In this document: positions 10,500-23,193 of the stretch, in pieces
Layout: each line of letters starts with the position of its first letter
How positions within the stretch are numbered: the first letter of the stretch is position 1
Source: Panax quinquefolius
Lineage: Eukaryota > Streptophyta > Magnoliopsida > Apiales > Araliaceae
Length of the DNA stretch: 64,000 nucleotides
Assembly (NCBI GenBank): GCA_020205615.1
Contig: CM035173.1
Span: forward strand, 55,419,381-55,483,380
Direction of reading: 5' to 3'
Made by a program: the position numbers and the translations under genes
The notes under the pieces: model-generated
Told to the model about the DNA's origin: nothing
The model's database searches: none
Seen by the model: only the letters and a program-made list of their open reading frames with translations

Positions 10500-13400
10500 A
10501 TGTCTTCTTCTGACCAGTCTAATAGTGTTTCCCGAGAAAAATTTAACGGATTAAGTAAACAAATCACATACTTGGCTGTTCTACTGAAAGAATTACACCA
10601 GTCCACTTAGGGTACAAAGATACCTACACATACAGAATCCTCTACACAAGGGGGAGTTCAAGTGCGGAAAAACAATTCCGTAACCTCGGTTGATATCGAC
10701 CAACAAAGACCCTGAAAACACCCATCTCAAAGGAGATCTAGACACCGGTGATATCAGGAAGAAGGTCCTTCAAATGGAGGAAACTATCCGTATTCTCAAA
10801 GGGATTGGAACACACGGCAGTGTTTCATATACATACCTTTGCATATTTCCTGGTGTTCATTATCCAGAGAAATTCAAAACCTCTGATTTTGAAAAATATG
10901 ACGGATTAGGTGATCCTTATACCCATTTAAAGGTATTCATTGGAGAACTTGGATCTTACGCGGAAAATGAAAAGCTCAGAATACAGCTGTTCCAGAAGAG
11001 TCTGACTGGAGAAGCCCATTCATGGTATACCAGATTAGACAACTCAAAGATCCATAGTTGGGAAGAGCTGGCTCACGCCTTCCTCACTCAATACGATTTT
11101 CAATCTCGGATGGTTCCCGGCCAGATATCAAATTACCAAGGTTAAGAAACAGTCTAATGAGTCATTTAGAGAGTATGCTCAAAGGTGGAGGCGCCTTGCT
11201 GCTCAAGTTATTCCTTCCACGACAGAATCAGAAATGGTCATGACTTTCATAGATATACAGGAAGCTCCTTTCTATGAAAGAGTTCTAGTTGGTATTGGCA
11301 AACCATTCTCTAAAATGATCAAACACGGAGAAATGGCTAAGATGGGATTGAAGTCTGGAAAAATTCAAGACCTAGCCGCTCTTAAAGCTGTTGCTGAACA
11401 CATCCAGTCCGGATCTTATGGAAATAACCCCCGGAGGGTCCATAAAAAGAAAGAGGAGGATGTTTCCTTGATACTACAAGGACAGAAAGGCAATCAAAGC
11501 ATGCCTATACATAGGAGAAACTATTCCCCTTTTCAAGCACAATCTTCAAACCCTCCATTGCCTAAAGGTGGAGATGCAAAGCGGCCTCGAACGTTCACAC
11601 CCTTAGGGGACTCGCTCGAGATTATTCTTGCTCTTTTGACTACTCAGAAGAAAATTACACATCTTCTTCCACCAGCCAACCCTAATGGGAGGGGGTTTAA
11701 TGCTACTCGAAAGTGTGCTTATCATGCCGGGGCACCTGGACATGATACTCAAGATTGTTGGGCCTTGAAACACAAGATCCAAGATTTAATAGACAATGGT
11801 GAGATCGTAGTCACCAAATCAGATCAACCTCATGTGCAAGACAACCCTCTTCCTAAACACAAAGAAGAAGAGGTCAACATGATCGGTTGGAGCGCTGGGC
11901 AAAGTTCCAGTTTTAATGGCGAGCCATCTCAGACCATCAAAGATGGTGTTGACAGATGGGATTATGCAAAGTTCCAGTTTACTATGGAACGGAAGATGAA
12001 AGCTCTTTGCAAACAAATTGAGCAATTGGCTAAACTGGTGACCCATCAACATCAAGTCACGCGCCAATTAATCAGACAGGAGCATGCTTATCTCCTTCCA
12101 TTTGTTATGAATGCTCCACCATCACCTTCAGAAAGCAAAGCTATGGAGGATACGGTTGCAAAAAGAGCAAATGCTAAAGCCCGTCGGGATTTTGCCAATC
12201 AAAGGGAATTTACCTATCTCAGCCAATCTATAGAGGAGATATTCCAAATGTTGATCAACGAATGAAGAATTACCTTCCTTCTACCTCCAATCAATCCACG
12301 CTCTGGACGGTTTAATTCTAATAAAGTGTGCCAATATCATTCACACTCTCGCGGTCACAGCACAGAAGAATGCTGGGCACATCGCCATCTCATTCAGGAT
12401 CTTATTGATAGTGGTGTCCTGCAAATCGCAGATGATTACACTGTGCAACTCAAGGGTGGGAATGTATGTCCTACCAAATGGAAGGGATCAGTAGTAGTTA
12501 TATCCGATGAGGATGATGAGACTGTCAAAGTATTTCCCATACAACCAATTCAACTCAAAGGAGCTAACAATCCTTTGAAAGTGGTCGCACCTGAGCCAAT
12601 TCCTTTACCTGTCAGACCACAACATCCTGTTGTCAGCTTGCACAAAGTTCCATGGAATTATGGAGAAGCTGAAGGATCTACGTCTCAAACTACTGCCACA
12701 GTGTCGAAGGATAATCCACTGTATCTTCCTCAAAGGGTTATGATGCCTACTTGCAAAGCAAAGGGGAAGATTCCCATGGAGAAGATTGAAAAATTCCTCT
12801 GCGCTATGGGCCACAATGAAGCCAGTGTGGTTTTAAGTTTACGACAAGCTCCACACCAGATATCTATACTGGATTCAGTTTTCTCTTTCGAGGATCATCG
12901 GAAGATCTTATTGCAGGTTTTGGAAGAAGCCTACCTACCAAAATTAGTGGATGTGGAAAGATTTCAACATCTGGTTGATCACATTTTCAATAAAAATGTG
13001 ATATCATTCACTGATGACGATATACCACCCGAAGGGACCGGTCATTGTAAGCCACTGCACATCGCAGTGTTATCTTCCGGGTACATGCTAGCTGGAGTTT
13101 TGATAGATGGAGGCTCATCTCTAAATATCTGTCCTTATGCCACCTTGGTGAAGATGAATGTCAATCTCAAGCGGATCCAAAGCAACCATACGGTCATCAG
13201 AGCTTTTGATGGATCCCGATGAAATGCCGTCGGAAAGATTGAATTACCAATTGAGATTGGCCCAAATACATTCAATGTATCCTTCCACGTCCTAAAGATA
13301 GATTCAGGATACAACCTGCTATTGGGGAGACCATGGATACATATGGCTGGAGCCGTTCCCTCCACACTACATCAACAGCTGAAATACATTATCAACAACA

Positions 13401-13895
13401 GTCTAGTCATTGTTAATACTGAGCCGGAGTATCCTGAACAAGGAGATCTTCCAATCATCAGTTTTAAATCTGAAGTTGAGCCGACCAGTTTTCATACCTT
13501 GGAAGTGAGTAACACTCAATATCATCCTATTGAAGCACCACTTCCCGTACCCAAGATTTCTACCGAGGTTATGTCGGCCACCCAAGAAATGATGTCATTG
13601 GGTTATCAACCTGGACAAGGGCTTGGTAAAGATAAGCAGGGTATTAAGCACCCTATTCAAATGTCTAGTCAACTTGGGATAGCCGGGCTAGGCTATTCTG
13701 CCAGTCCAGTCATAGGAATCCGCATAAACAAAGGCCGGTTCCTCAAGCTTCCGCCACACGGCAATATTTTCAATCTGCACCTCATGAGCTGATACAGTTT
13801 CCAGTTAAGGTGCCAACACATGTTATGACTATGTTGTTTCCCAGGCTAGTACCATTCAAAGCAAAAGAGGTCCTGATTCCTGATCCCGAAGTGGA
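10500..13895 (+). pseudogene. gag-pro: Tat/Ogre-like gag-protease polyprotein, frameshifted
   Basis: Translation probably starts at ATG 10500. Order: Gag core (10690-11400, with SWYTRLDNSKIHSWEELAHA), two finger-like motifs of the Tat type (CAYHAGAPGHDTQDC near 11720 and CQYHSHSRGHSTEEC near 12330), the aspartic protease with VLIDGGSSLN near 13100 (DGG in place of the usual DTG/DSG), and a G-patch (GYQPGQGLGK near 13600). At least four frame interruptions (near 10610, 11145, 12265 and 13222) make it non-functional as it stands. Assembly quality could explain some of them. The RT side is lost in the gap at 13901. Element F carries a more degraded copy at 49632. Confidence 0.88.
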
Positions 13896-13900
13896 AGAAA

Positions 13901-14000
13901 NNNNNNNNNNNNNNNNNNNNNNNNNNNNNNNNNNNNNNNNNNNNNNNNNNNNNNNNNNNNNNNNNNNNNNNNNNNNNNNNNNNNNNNNNNNNNNNNNNNN
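13901..14000. other. Assembly gap (100 N)
   Basis: Exactly 100 N, the usual placeholder for a gap of unknown size. The left side is Tat/Ogre gag-pro, the right side unrelated Athila-like sequence. RT, RNase H, integrase and the 3' LTR of F1 are expected in the missing sequence. Confidence 0.95.
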
Positions 14001-14577
14001 CTAAGGTCTTTCATGGTTTGGGAGTTGTTGGTTGAAAGCTCGCTAAAGGGTAGCAGTGTTTGCCTAATGGAATGAGGCATTGCACAGTCATGTGAAAAAA
14101 AAACAGAAAAAAAAACAGCAATAAACACTGCGGGAAAGAGCGAAAATCACCCGTGAGTAGAAATAAAGTAGTTAAGCCTATTGTTGAACCTTAGTTTGTT
14201 TTGACATGTTGGAACAGTCTTTGTTGCATAAGTATACATGAGTCTTGATTTAAATTGTAATTTTCTGTTTTGAGCAGTTTAACATGTGTATTTTTGCTTA
14301 AATCAAGTTTTGGTGAACACAACACACACACATAGCATCTCTATAGCATATATAAATTATCTGAGTGTATGATATTATGCCTATAGTTTGGTTTGAATTT
14401 GTATTCTTGAATCTGGATAATTCGATGAGGCATTTTGGACTAAAATTTTGTTATAGCTAGAACAATGTGAGACTCGTTTACATCATGATTTAGTAGCATA
14501 GCATGTAGTTGCATTTTCAGTGTTTTATGTTGTATGCATTGCTTGAGGGTAAGAAATAGTTTATGTTTGGGGGTATT
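14001..14577 (+). mobile_element. 3' internal non-coding end of an Athila-like element
   Basis: AT-rich sequence without ORFs, ending in the purine-rich TTTGGGGGTAT (14567-14577) directly before TGATAAG. This layout (TTTGGGGGT then TTGATAAG) is characteristic of Athila-group elements. I see no protein domain in it. Confidence 0.5.
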
Positions 14578-15440
14578 TGATAAGTGGGTTTTATACCTAC
14601 TTATTGGATATCAATTCACGCGAACTATGCCCATCTCAAGTACATTTTAGTGTGTTTTTAGTTGCATTTCGTAATATTTTGCATTTCATGTACTGATAAC
14701 TCCTTTGGTGTAAAAGTGTAGGAAATGGCATAGCTTGGCGATGGTAGATGGCATGAGGCTAATGGAAGCATGATGCGAGGAACACGTGGAGATATGCAAT
14801 TGAAATGGATGAAGGAAGAGTGGCATGACAATGAATCAATAGCAGCAGGATAAAGCGATGGCAATGACAGTAGAACACAGAGTCAAAATCAGAAGTCAGC
14901 GGCCATGGCATATATCTGAGCTTCAACACACGCTACGCTTCGATGATTACAAAGGGGAAGCACGCGCCCTCGCGTGACATCTAAGGCTGCTGATATGTTT
15001 TATTTTAATTTTTTAATCGGAAGAGTTGGAGTTGGTTAAAACAATTCTAGTTGGTACCAGACGTATATTTATTAGTTTTTATGTGTTTTTCATATTGGGA
15101 ACTAGGGTTTACACTTTGAGAGATTTTCCATTGATGAACCAAACATAAACTTCATATTTTCTACTTCTTCTTTGGATTTCAATCACTATGGATGAACTAC
15201 TGTTATTTTGCTGGATATTAGTGAGGATTTGAACGTTACTATTGGATTGTAATCAGCAATTGAGTTTGATCGATTCTATCCTTTCTCTTTCAATTGTTTG
15301 CGTATTATCCATGTATTGCTTTGATCCCATGATGGCTTTTGGTTCAGTCATGAACTAAACTCCATTATGGGATTATAACGGATTTTAAACTCGACTTACT
15401 CTGTACTGCTTGTTGACACATGTATGCTTGCATGAGTTAG
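14578..15440 (+). mobile_element. Athila-like 3' LTR (right end unclear)
   Basis: Starts TGATAAGTGGGTTTTAT right after a polypurine tract. It contains GGGAACTAGGGTTT and GATTTTCCATTGATG (15100-15135), and a segment on a 'not-accepted/accepted seedling' style AACTAAACTCC (15353-15364), all reminiscent of Athila LTR 3' parts. The right border is a guess, because sequence resembling chromovirus LTRs follows. Confidence 0.5.
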
Positions 15441-15997
15441 AGCTCTTTTGTTAGAACTAAAAAAGAGGCAACAACAATGTAGATGAGATGGTAACTTGTT
15501 TGTTGGTTGTTTGTGGGAAACCACTCAGAGTACCATATGGACTACTAGTAGATACACGATGTGTGCTGAGTCCTAGAAGAGTTATAAGAAGAAGATAAAA
15601 ATGTATATCATCAAAGATGATGATCGTATGAGTAAGACATCTCCGTATGTCATGAAGCCGTAAAGCGGTAAAGAAAGTTGTCGCGTAAACTTAGATTGCA
15701 AGAACACGAACTCTAAGAAGTAAAGTTAAGCTTAAACTAATATGTAAGTCAAGTATATAACTAATTGGTGTATGTGTGATTCCTTATGTGTTATATAGGG
15801 ATTGGAATAAGCAGTTCAACGTAAACTATAAGCTGTAGCTGTGCGTAAGGCAAGTTTCCTATCTTCATTCATATTTTAAATGAATGCTAGTTTCTTAAAC
15901 TTCTCAGATGTTGAACCTAAGAAGTTTTATCTATGTGCATGTGTGCGATATATGTACAAGGTGGTAGAATGTATGAGGCCTTGTACCTACAATTTTA
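15440..15997 (+). mobile_element. Chromovirus LTR fragment, interrupted by element B
   Basis: The box AAGGCAAGTTTCCTA at 15848 followed by a TTCATTC...AATGAATGC arrangement matches position and wording in the C LTR (30786). The fragment ends where the B LTR begins at 15998. The left border is uncertain. Confidence 0.5.
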
Positions 15998-16397
15998 AGT
16001 GACAACCGAGATTTTGTAATTTAATTTTAATATTTATTGGATTGAATAAATATTTTCGATGGATTAATTATTAGATTAAATAATTAATTGGTGAAGTTGT
16101 GGTAGATTAATCTAATTATATGTGTTATATTTATTAAATTAATGTGGAGAATTTTATTATTTCAAGTATGTAATTATGTGAGCTTATTGATTAAAAAGAA
16201 ATATTTAATAAGCCTAATGTTATTTTAATTAATTTAATAATTAATTAGAGATTTAATAATTTGACATAATTAATAAATGAGAAATTTAATTATGTGACTA
16301 TGTGAATTAATGAGAAAATATTATATGTTATTTAAAATAAATTAAATAAGATAATTGAATTATTAAGCAATTGGGTGTGACATGATTTAAACTATAG

Positions 16398-16405
16398 TAT
16401 ATAAG
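16398..16405 (+). promoter_or_regulatory. TATA box of B 5' LTR
   Basis: TATATAAG lies about 400 bases into the LTR. The same place in the 3' LTR reads TATAAAAG (near 25088). Transcription from here would leave a leader of more than 2.3 kb inside the LTR. Confidence 0.5.
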
Positions 16406-16690
16406 AGAATCATTAAATTAAATGGTTTTGAAATCTATTATTGTCACCAAACAAGGCCCTAAGGGGAGTTAATATTAGTTAACCCATGATGGGTAATCGA
16501 CCTCCACCATGCGCAGACGCCTTCTTTTTTTATTAATCAATTCTTATGTTGAGAAGACGTATTATTTTATGAGTTAACTGAGAGAGAATTCAGGGAGAAT
16601 TTTCAGGGAGAATTTCAGAGAAATAAAGAGAAGTAGTGTGAATTATTTTGGTATTTTAGAAGAACGTGAAAGTCAGAGAAATTGTTTTAA

Positions 16691-16699
16691 GGGTAATCT
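16691..16699 (+). promoter_or_regulatory. Candidate 5' splice site in B leader
   Basis: TTTTAAGG|GTAATC, GT at 16693-16694, is retained in the 3' LTR (near 25368). Donor-like sites occupy the same place in C (29701), D (34683, minus) and E (42761). Inferred to pair with the acceptor at 19020-19021. Confidence 0.45.
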
Positions 16700-18802
16700 C
16701 TTCAACCCAATTGTTAATTACGTTATTAAAGTTTTTATGAATATGGCTTTCAAAAATTCAGAAAGTCTCGTAAATTGGAAAATTGTATTGATTATGTGCA
16801 TATATATGTTAAGATGTTGTTTTAATGTGTTTTCATATGTATTAGATGGTTCTATATCATCAATTTCATAATAATATAATGTATATTATTGTTTCAAAAA
16901 TTACATAGTATAAAATATGGCCATATGGCCCTTATACGTAAAATTAATATGTCAAACATAAATTATTTTGTAAAATTCACACTTGTATATGATTAAGCAT
17001 GCTAAAACGAAGAAAACAAAACTTGAATAGATGGATTTGGTGTTATAACGAATCCGTGGTGTTAATTTGTATGTTTTGTGTTCAAAACCTTAAAGAACAT
17101 CAAGAACAGTGAAAATTGCATGTTTTAATTCTGTAATTATGTGTTTTAATTTGTTAAAATCATTCGATAAAGGTTGGGTAATGATTATGTACGAATTCTA
17201 GTATGTGGGTATGTTTAATTTGATGAAATTAATGACCATATAATGATAAATTCGCTTAACTCTGTGTTCTTCGTGAACTGAGATTCAAAATCTTAGAGTT
17301 TCGCCACGCAAGGCCAACCTGTAACTAAAGTCTCAAAAAGACAATGCTTTTAGCTGCGCAACTTCTTAAGTCTAAAGCCGCATAGCATATAGCCAAGAAC
17401 AAGCTTAATATGAATGCAGCAATGCCGCCACTTAGCAGAATGTCCATAAATGCATTTTTTGAAGTGTTCAAGTATAGAAATGTGATAGTAACCAAATATA
17501 AAGAACATAAAATTATGTTAGACGTACAATGAGACGTTAAGATAAATTCTTAACATGTCAATAACACATTTATGTATGAATTGAATGATTAAATGCATAG
17601 TTAGCTTATTGTTCATGGTGTGTTAATTGTGGGTATGGGTGTAGTAATTTGACTAAGTATAGTCATGAATTCGACTTAGACAAAAAGAACGAACTTGTGA
17701 TGATTAGTACATTATAATTGACTGGTATTGTGAACGTAAATGATATGTAGGATTTAAATCAAGGAACGAGTTTAATTAACGTGTAATCTACGCACGAGGC
17801 AAGTTTCCTAACCTTACTCATTATCTTAATATGAGCTTATAAGTTATCTCTTTACTTCGAGCAAATACTCGTTATTATTGATCAAGTCCATTTATTACAT
17901 TAAAGTGTATTAATCTTTCAAAGTATGATTCTGTTATACAATAATTATTCTATTGTATACCTTTTGAGATTGCTATTCAATTTTAAATTATCGACATCGT
18001 TGAACTTTGTAGACTAGCGAACCCTTAATGATTCGACTAGTCCATAGTTGATGAGTGTTCTAAATTTCGTAACCTTGATGAATTATCCAAACCAAAAACT
18101 TTCTTTGGTGCGGACTCTAATGTCAAACCGAGATGAACAACCTCAGTATAGGGGATTACTTATGCGTTAGCGTTGTTAAGATATTGTGCACAAGATGGTA
18201 CTAAGGGTCGATCCCCTAAGTACGAGAAGAAGAGTCCATAGCCTTTACGATCGTTAAAGGTTTCAAGTATAAACACTTGACAACCTAGGACATAGTTCAA
18301 GGTCTTATGACCCTCAGAAGTTCTTTTGTTTCTTGTTATTCATTCTTGATTCAAAAGCTGAGTTTTTATGTTTCAGAAGCCTTTGATTTATTCGCATGTT
18401 ATTATTCATTTGTTATATTGTTATACTTGTGGGCAATCGTGCTCACTCTTGCGTAATAATAACATTGCAGTTAAGAACGAAAGATCAGATGAGCCTTCCA
18501 CTAGTAAAGGCAAGGGCAAGGTTAACAAATGAGGAAGATTTGTTGTTCTTATGTATTTATTTTCAGACTTGATGTTATTAAGACTTGTTATTGTTTATGA
18601 TTCCGCACAGATGTTTAAGGTTAGAGTGACCTGGGATTGTATTTTTATGCAGTTGATGTAACCCCATAAGGGGAGATTTATTTATTATTTCTATCTATTG
18701 CATGGTTTGCATTTATTTATGGGTAGATAGATAGATGATATATTCAGATAAGTGAACACCAAACTCGTGGAAATGGAAGTACCGGATTGGGGTGTCACAA
18801 AG

Positions 18803-18816
18803 TTGGTATCAAAGTC
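18803..18816 (+). other. Primer-binding site of B
   Basis: TTGGTATCAAAGTC follows the LTR end by three bases and resembles the initiator tRNA-Met type (TGGTATCAGAGC) with one mismatch in the core. Confidence 0.8.
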
Positions 18817-19019
18817 AGAGGTTATGAACCTTAGGTGGGGAACAACCTTAGGTAGTAGCCTTATAGGAGATTGAGAACATAGTGGTGGTAAACTCTTATC
18901 GAAGTTATAAGAAATGAATTTCTAAATTCATTAAAGATAATAAAAGACTTTATGTGCTTATGTGTTAATCTATGTGTTCGCTAGCACAAATTAGTAATTA
19001 AAACTTAAATTTTGTTGTC

Positions 19020-19021
19020 AG
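19020..19021 (+). promoter_or_regulatory. Candidate 3' splice site before the first ORF of B
   Basis: TTTTGTTGTCAG|G ends one base before ATG 19023. The same block stands before the first ATG in C (32143-32144) and, as TTTTGTTGTAG, in D (41267-41268, minus). E has TTGTTTTGTGGCAG (44602-44603). Confidence 0.5.
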
Positions 19022-19022
19022 G

Positions 19023-19740
19023 ATGTCGGATGTTAGAGGAGCTAGTCGAGCTGGGGAGGAGGAACCCCGAGTACCTACGGAGGAGGAGCCCCGAGACATT
19101 CATGTCGTCAGGGAACAGTTGGTACATAGAGAGCCATCTCCTTTGATCACTGTTGTTGGTCAGGAGCATGAGCCTGAGACGGATCCAGAGGAGGATTCTG
19201 ATGAAGAAGAGGAGGAAGAGGAGTTCCCACCGAACTCCATCGATGCTGAGATGTATGATGCGCTTTATGATCGTAACATAGAGTTGCAGGACACTGTTCA
19301 GGAGTTGAAGGAGAGGGCTGTTATTCAGCAGATTACCATCGAGCAGAAGGATGGGGAAATTGTGACTCTTCACACACGTTTAGGAAACGTGGAGTGGGAT
19401 TTGGTTCACGAGAAGGGTCAAACCGAGGAGAAGTCCAAGAAATAGAAAAGTTGAAGAAAGATCTGAAAGAGAGCTCAGAAAGGTTGGCCATAGTAGAGAG
19501 GAGGGTCAAAAGAGAGTCACGTCAGGCCGATCTTGCGTAAGAGGATTGTCGTGCAAAGAAGGCTAAGCTTGGGGAGACGTATTTCTACACTTCAAAATGC
19601 AATGGATGCGAGCCAGATCGAAGTTATATGAAGGTATCCAATCCAGTTTGAAGGTCTACCATCGTATATATGCTAGATCGCAGGACGATGTCCCGCATCA
19701 TGGAAGAGGAACATGGCAAGGCTATTCAAATACTTTAAAA
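19023..19740 (+). pseudogene. Extra acidic coiled-coil ORF upstream of gag (element B)
   Basis: ATG 19023 opens a 140-codon frame to 19445; reading continues in broken form to about 19740. It has a Glu/Arg-rich start (EEEPRDIHVVREQL), a run of Asp/Glu (residues about 55-72), the conserved FPPNSIDAEMYDALYDRN, and then a Leu/Glu/Gln-rich segment with the look of a coiled coil (residues about 90-140). It matches the ORF at 32146 in C. It precedes gag (20041) by about 300 bases and contains no retroviral domain I can name. Being retained in separate families, it probably encoded something for the element. Structural or regulatory roles are both possible. Confidence 0.7.
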
Positions 19741-20040
19741 AGCAAGTGATAGAATTAGTTTAATTATGTGAAAATTATCCGGTAGTTTAAGATGTAAATT
19801 CGATGTGTTTATAAACAAAGGAATATTTTAATGTTTTAAATCCTATAGATTCTTTATCTCGGGATAGTGGATGTAAATAGTAGTGATGCTATTTTATGAT
19901 GTTAAAACTTTTGAATTGAATAAAATGTCGAGTTTATTTAAAATAATGTGTTAAGTGAATTATGATTAAATGTTTTAGTTAAGTTTTAAATGTTTAAGAT
20001 TGAATAAAGACTCTAATAAGCGTATATTCTTAATGTAAAT

Positions 20041-21060
20041 ATGCCGCCTAAGAAGAACAAAACCGTCAACAAGCTCAAGAAGAAACCAATGAATAACAAC
20101 AACGACGCCAATGCTAACCCCTATTCAAAGAATTGGTGAACCTATTAATGGAGCAATTAACAATCAACCACAAGCTCCACCAAACACATCGCTTAAGGAT
20201 TTCAAGGCGGTAGGACCGCCAGAGTTTAAGGGTTCCATAAACCCAATCGAGGCTCAAACATGGGTTATGGAGATGGAGAAGGTGTTCGATGTCGCCTAGA
20301 GTAAGGGAAGACCGTAAAACCGCCGTGATGCAACATTCATGTCAAGTCAAGCCGCTTATTGGTGGCGGGGAAAACAAAGTACTGGGAGGTGAAGGTGTAA
20401 TAACTCGGGAGAGATTCAAAGAGATGTTTTTTGAGATGTATTTTCAAACAAGTTCACAAAATCAAATGGAAGTTCGGGTTTCGGAATTGAAACAGGGAGT
20501 ATGTCCAGTAGATGATTATGCTAAGCAAGGTTCAACGAGTTAGCTAGGTTCGCCACATACCAAGTGCATACCGATGAGAGGAAGGCAAGATTTTGAAGCA
20601 GGGATCAAGCCTGGTTGTATAAGAAGGTGTCAATGTTCCAATTGAACACTTTTGCTGGAGTATTAGAGAAGGCCATACTCACCAAGGTGGAAGCGATGCA
20701 GTAACAAATATAATCAGGATCAAGAAGAAGAAAAAAAAGAGTGAAATGAAGGAATTAGCAAGAAGGTGGGAGGGAGTAGCACGGGGTAGCCATAATCGTA
20801 AGAGGAAGTGGTCCGATAACTCATCAATTTGGAAGTCAACAAGGAGGGCGTAAGAAGAAGATCAAGCATGCCCAACCTCGCGAAAAAACTCATCCGGGAG
20901 TTTACATGAAGGGAAAACGAGTGTGCTACAATTGTGGTTAGGAAGGCCACATAGCACCTAACTGTCCTAACCCAAAGAAGGGTGCCTGCTTCACTTGTGG
21001 CTCAAAGGATCATCTTGCAAGGGATTGTCCTAAGAAGGGATCTGGAGGGACGAGATCAGA
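20041..21060 (+). pseudogene. gag: Element B Gag
   Basis: ATG 20041 starts a Lys-rich N-terminus (MPPKKNKT). The Gag core follows with FKAVGPPEFKGS (near 20200) and MEMEKVF, then parts of the core in shifted frames (20289-20700) and two CCHC zinc knuckles: CYNCG.EGHIAPNC (20924-20965, with a stop inside it) and CFTCGSKDHLARDC (20988-21030). Several frameshifts and stops. The GPPEF start and double knuckle fit chromoviruses. It would form the particle and bind genomic RNA. Confidence 0.85.
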
Positions 21061-21162
21061 GAGGAATAAAGGAAACAATGGTGGAAGCACTCGACTATCA
21101 TCGCAGGACCAATCGCAACCAACCTAATCGATCGCCGTAACATTCAACACGACGAAGACAGG

Positions 21163-22470
21163 ATGCAAAGCGCCTCACGCGATGTGGTGTCAGGTATCAT
21201 TCTGATCAATAAAGGTAATGCTTATGTATTATTTGATTCGGGTGCTACTTGTTCATTTATATCCAATGACTTTGCTAAGAACTTAGAATTGTTTAAGGAC
21301 GAGTTAGAATACCCCATGAACATAGAAATTGCGAATAGAGAAATAATCCCTATTAAGTACGTGCATAAGAACTGTAGAGTGGATATTAAGGGTAATATCA
21401 TGAATGTAGATCTTATCCCTATTCGACTTGGAGAATTCGACGTTATTTTGGGTATGGATTGGTTATCCAATTATGGGGCGGTAATTGACTGCCAGAAGAA
21501 GCGTATTAACCTTATGACTCCGTCAAAGGTTGTGTTTTATGGCAACAAGTCGCCTAGACAAGCGAGTTATCTGACGATGATGCAAGCCAGGAGGTTGTTA
21601 AGGCAAGGCTGTGTAGGATATCTAGCTTACATAGTCGATAGTCGTAAAGAGAATCCGAAAATAGATGAGATACCAATAGTGAGAGATTTCGCAGACGTAT
21701 TTCCGGATGATTTGCCAGGACTTCCTCCAGATAGAGCAGTTGAATTCGTGATCGATTTGGCTCCAAGAACGGCTCCAATATCGAAGGCACCGTACCGAAT
21801 GGCACCGGTAGAAATGAAAGAACTGATGGTCCAACTACAAGAATTACTGGACAAGAAGTATATCCAACCAAGCGTATCACCGTGGGGAGCGCCGATTTTA
21901 TTCGTGAAGAAGAAGGATGGGACAATGCGATTTTGCATCGACTATAGAGAACTGAATAAGGTCACGATAAAGAATAGATATCCATTACAACGAATCGATG
22001 ACTTGTTCGATCAGTTAAAGAGAGCAAGATACTTTTCAAAGATAGATTTGAGGAGTGGTTATCATCAACTGAAGGTGAGACCAGAGGATGTACCAAGACA
22101 ACGCTCGTAACATTTATATGGTCACTACTGAATTTTTGGTAATGTCATTTGGTCTAACGAATGCTCCTGCAGCATTTATGGGCTTAATGAATGGAGTGTT
22201 CAAGCCGTTTTTGGACAAATTCGTAGTGGTATTTATAGATGATATTTTGGTCTATTCAAAAACCAAAGAAGAACATGAAGAGCATTTAAAGGTGACATTA
22301 GAGACATTGAGAAGGGAGAAGTTGTATGCCAAGTTTTTGATATGTGAATTCTAGATTGAAAGAGTATAATTTCTTAGATATGTGATCGATAGGGATGGAA
22401 TTTCGATGGATCCCTCCAAAGTCGAAGCTGTGATTAACTGGGATCAGCCGAAGACGCCGTCGGAAGTAAG
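21163..22470 (+). pseudogene. pol: Element B protease and reverse transcriptase
   Basis: Protease: [12 protein letters not shown] (near 21230) and [12 protein letters not shown] (near 21432). After a linker with [14 protein letters not shown] begins with [12 protein letters not shown] and contains [28 protein letters not shown], a frameshift after 22100, [14 protein letters not shown], the catalytic FIDDILVYS (near 22235) and a stop near 22350. Chromovirus-type RT of the usual order. The catalytic YxDD equivalent is intact, but the frameshift splits the domain. Confidence 0.92.
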
Positions 22471-22538
22471 AAGTTTTCTTGGATTGAGCAGGTTATTATA
22501 GAAGATTCATTCAGGATTTTTCCAAGATCGCAACTCCG

Positions 22539-23150
22539 TTGACGAATTTGACTAGAAAATCGGTGAAATTTGTTTCGACGGAGAAGTGTGAGGAAAGGTT
22601 TCAAGAATTAAAGAAGAGGTTGAGTTCAGCACCTGTGTTATCTCTCCCGAATGACACAGGAAATTTTGTGGTTTATAGTGATGCATCACATAAAGGACTT
22701 GGATGTGTGCTTATGCAGAACGGTAGAGTCATTGCTTATGCGTCACGACAACTGAAAGATTATGAGAAGGGGTATCCGACCCATGACTTGGAGTTAGCTG
22801 CAGTGGTTTTTGCTTTAAAAATCTGGAGGCACTATCTCTATGGGGAGAAGTGTGAAATATATACAGACCACAAGAGTCTGAAATATATTTTTACACAGAA
22901 GGATCTGAATATGCAGCCAGAGAAGGTGGTTAGAATTAATTAAGGACTATGATTGCGAGATTCTATACCATTCGGGTAAGGCAAATGTGGTTACCGACGC
23001 CTTAAGTAGAAAGGGTCAGGAGAAACTGATGATGTTGACCAAACAGGAGGAGTTAATTTCAGCAATGGAAAAGCTAGAATTGGAAGTTAAGTGTCCTATG
23101 GAGATTGATGAGAAGCTGTTTCAGATATAATCTAGTACAACTCTACTAGA
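22539..23150 (+). pseudogene. pol: Element B RNase H
   Basis: Motifs in order: [56 protein letters not shown] and [13 protein letters not shown], then a frameshift near 22920 and [20 protein letters not shown] sequence. This is the Ty3-type RNase H that removes RNA from the hybrid. Broken by the frameshift. Confidence 0.9.
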
Positions 23151-23193
23151 TAAGGTTAAAGAGGCTCAACTTCAGGATGATGAATGTAAAATA

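Larger units (their letters stand above)
15998..18799 (+). mobile_element. Element B 5' LTR (chromovirus, Tekay-like)
   Basis: The LTR begins at 15998 (AGTGACAACCGAG; the first T of TGTG appears mutated) and ends GGGGTGTCACA at 18799, 2,802 bp. Its partner starts TGTGACAACTGAG at 24687. It holds a TATA box (16398-16405), a donor-like AAGG|GTAATC (GT 16693-16694), a variable GC-richer island (about 17270-17455) and the box GAGGCAAGTTTCCTAACC near 17797. Most of the two LTRs align with only scattered differences, but the island does not. Confidence 0.88.

Noticed and set aside
21554..21938. Overlapping minus-strand frames of 70-120 codons within element B protease and RT
   Set aside because: They are antisense shadows of a clearly coding plus-strand region and have no recognisable motif.
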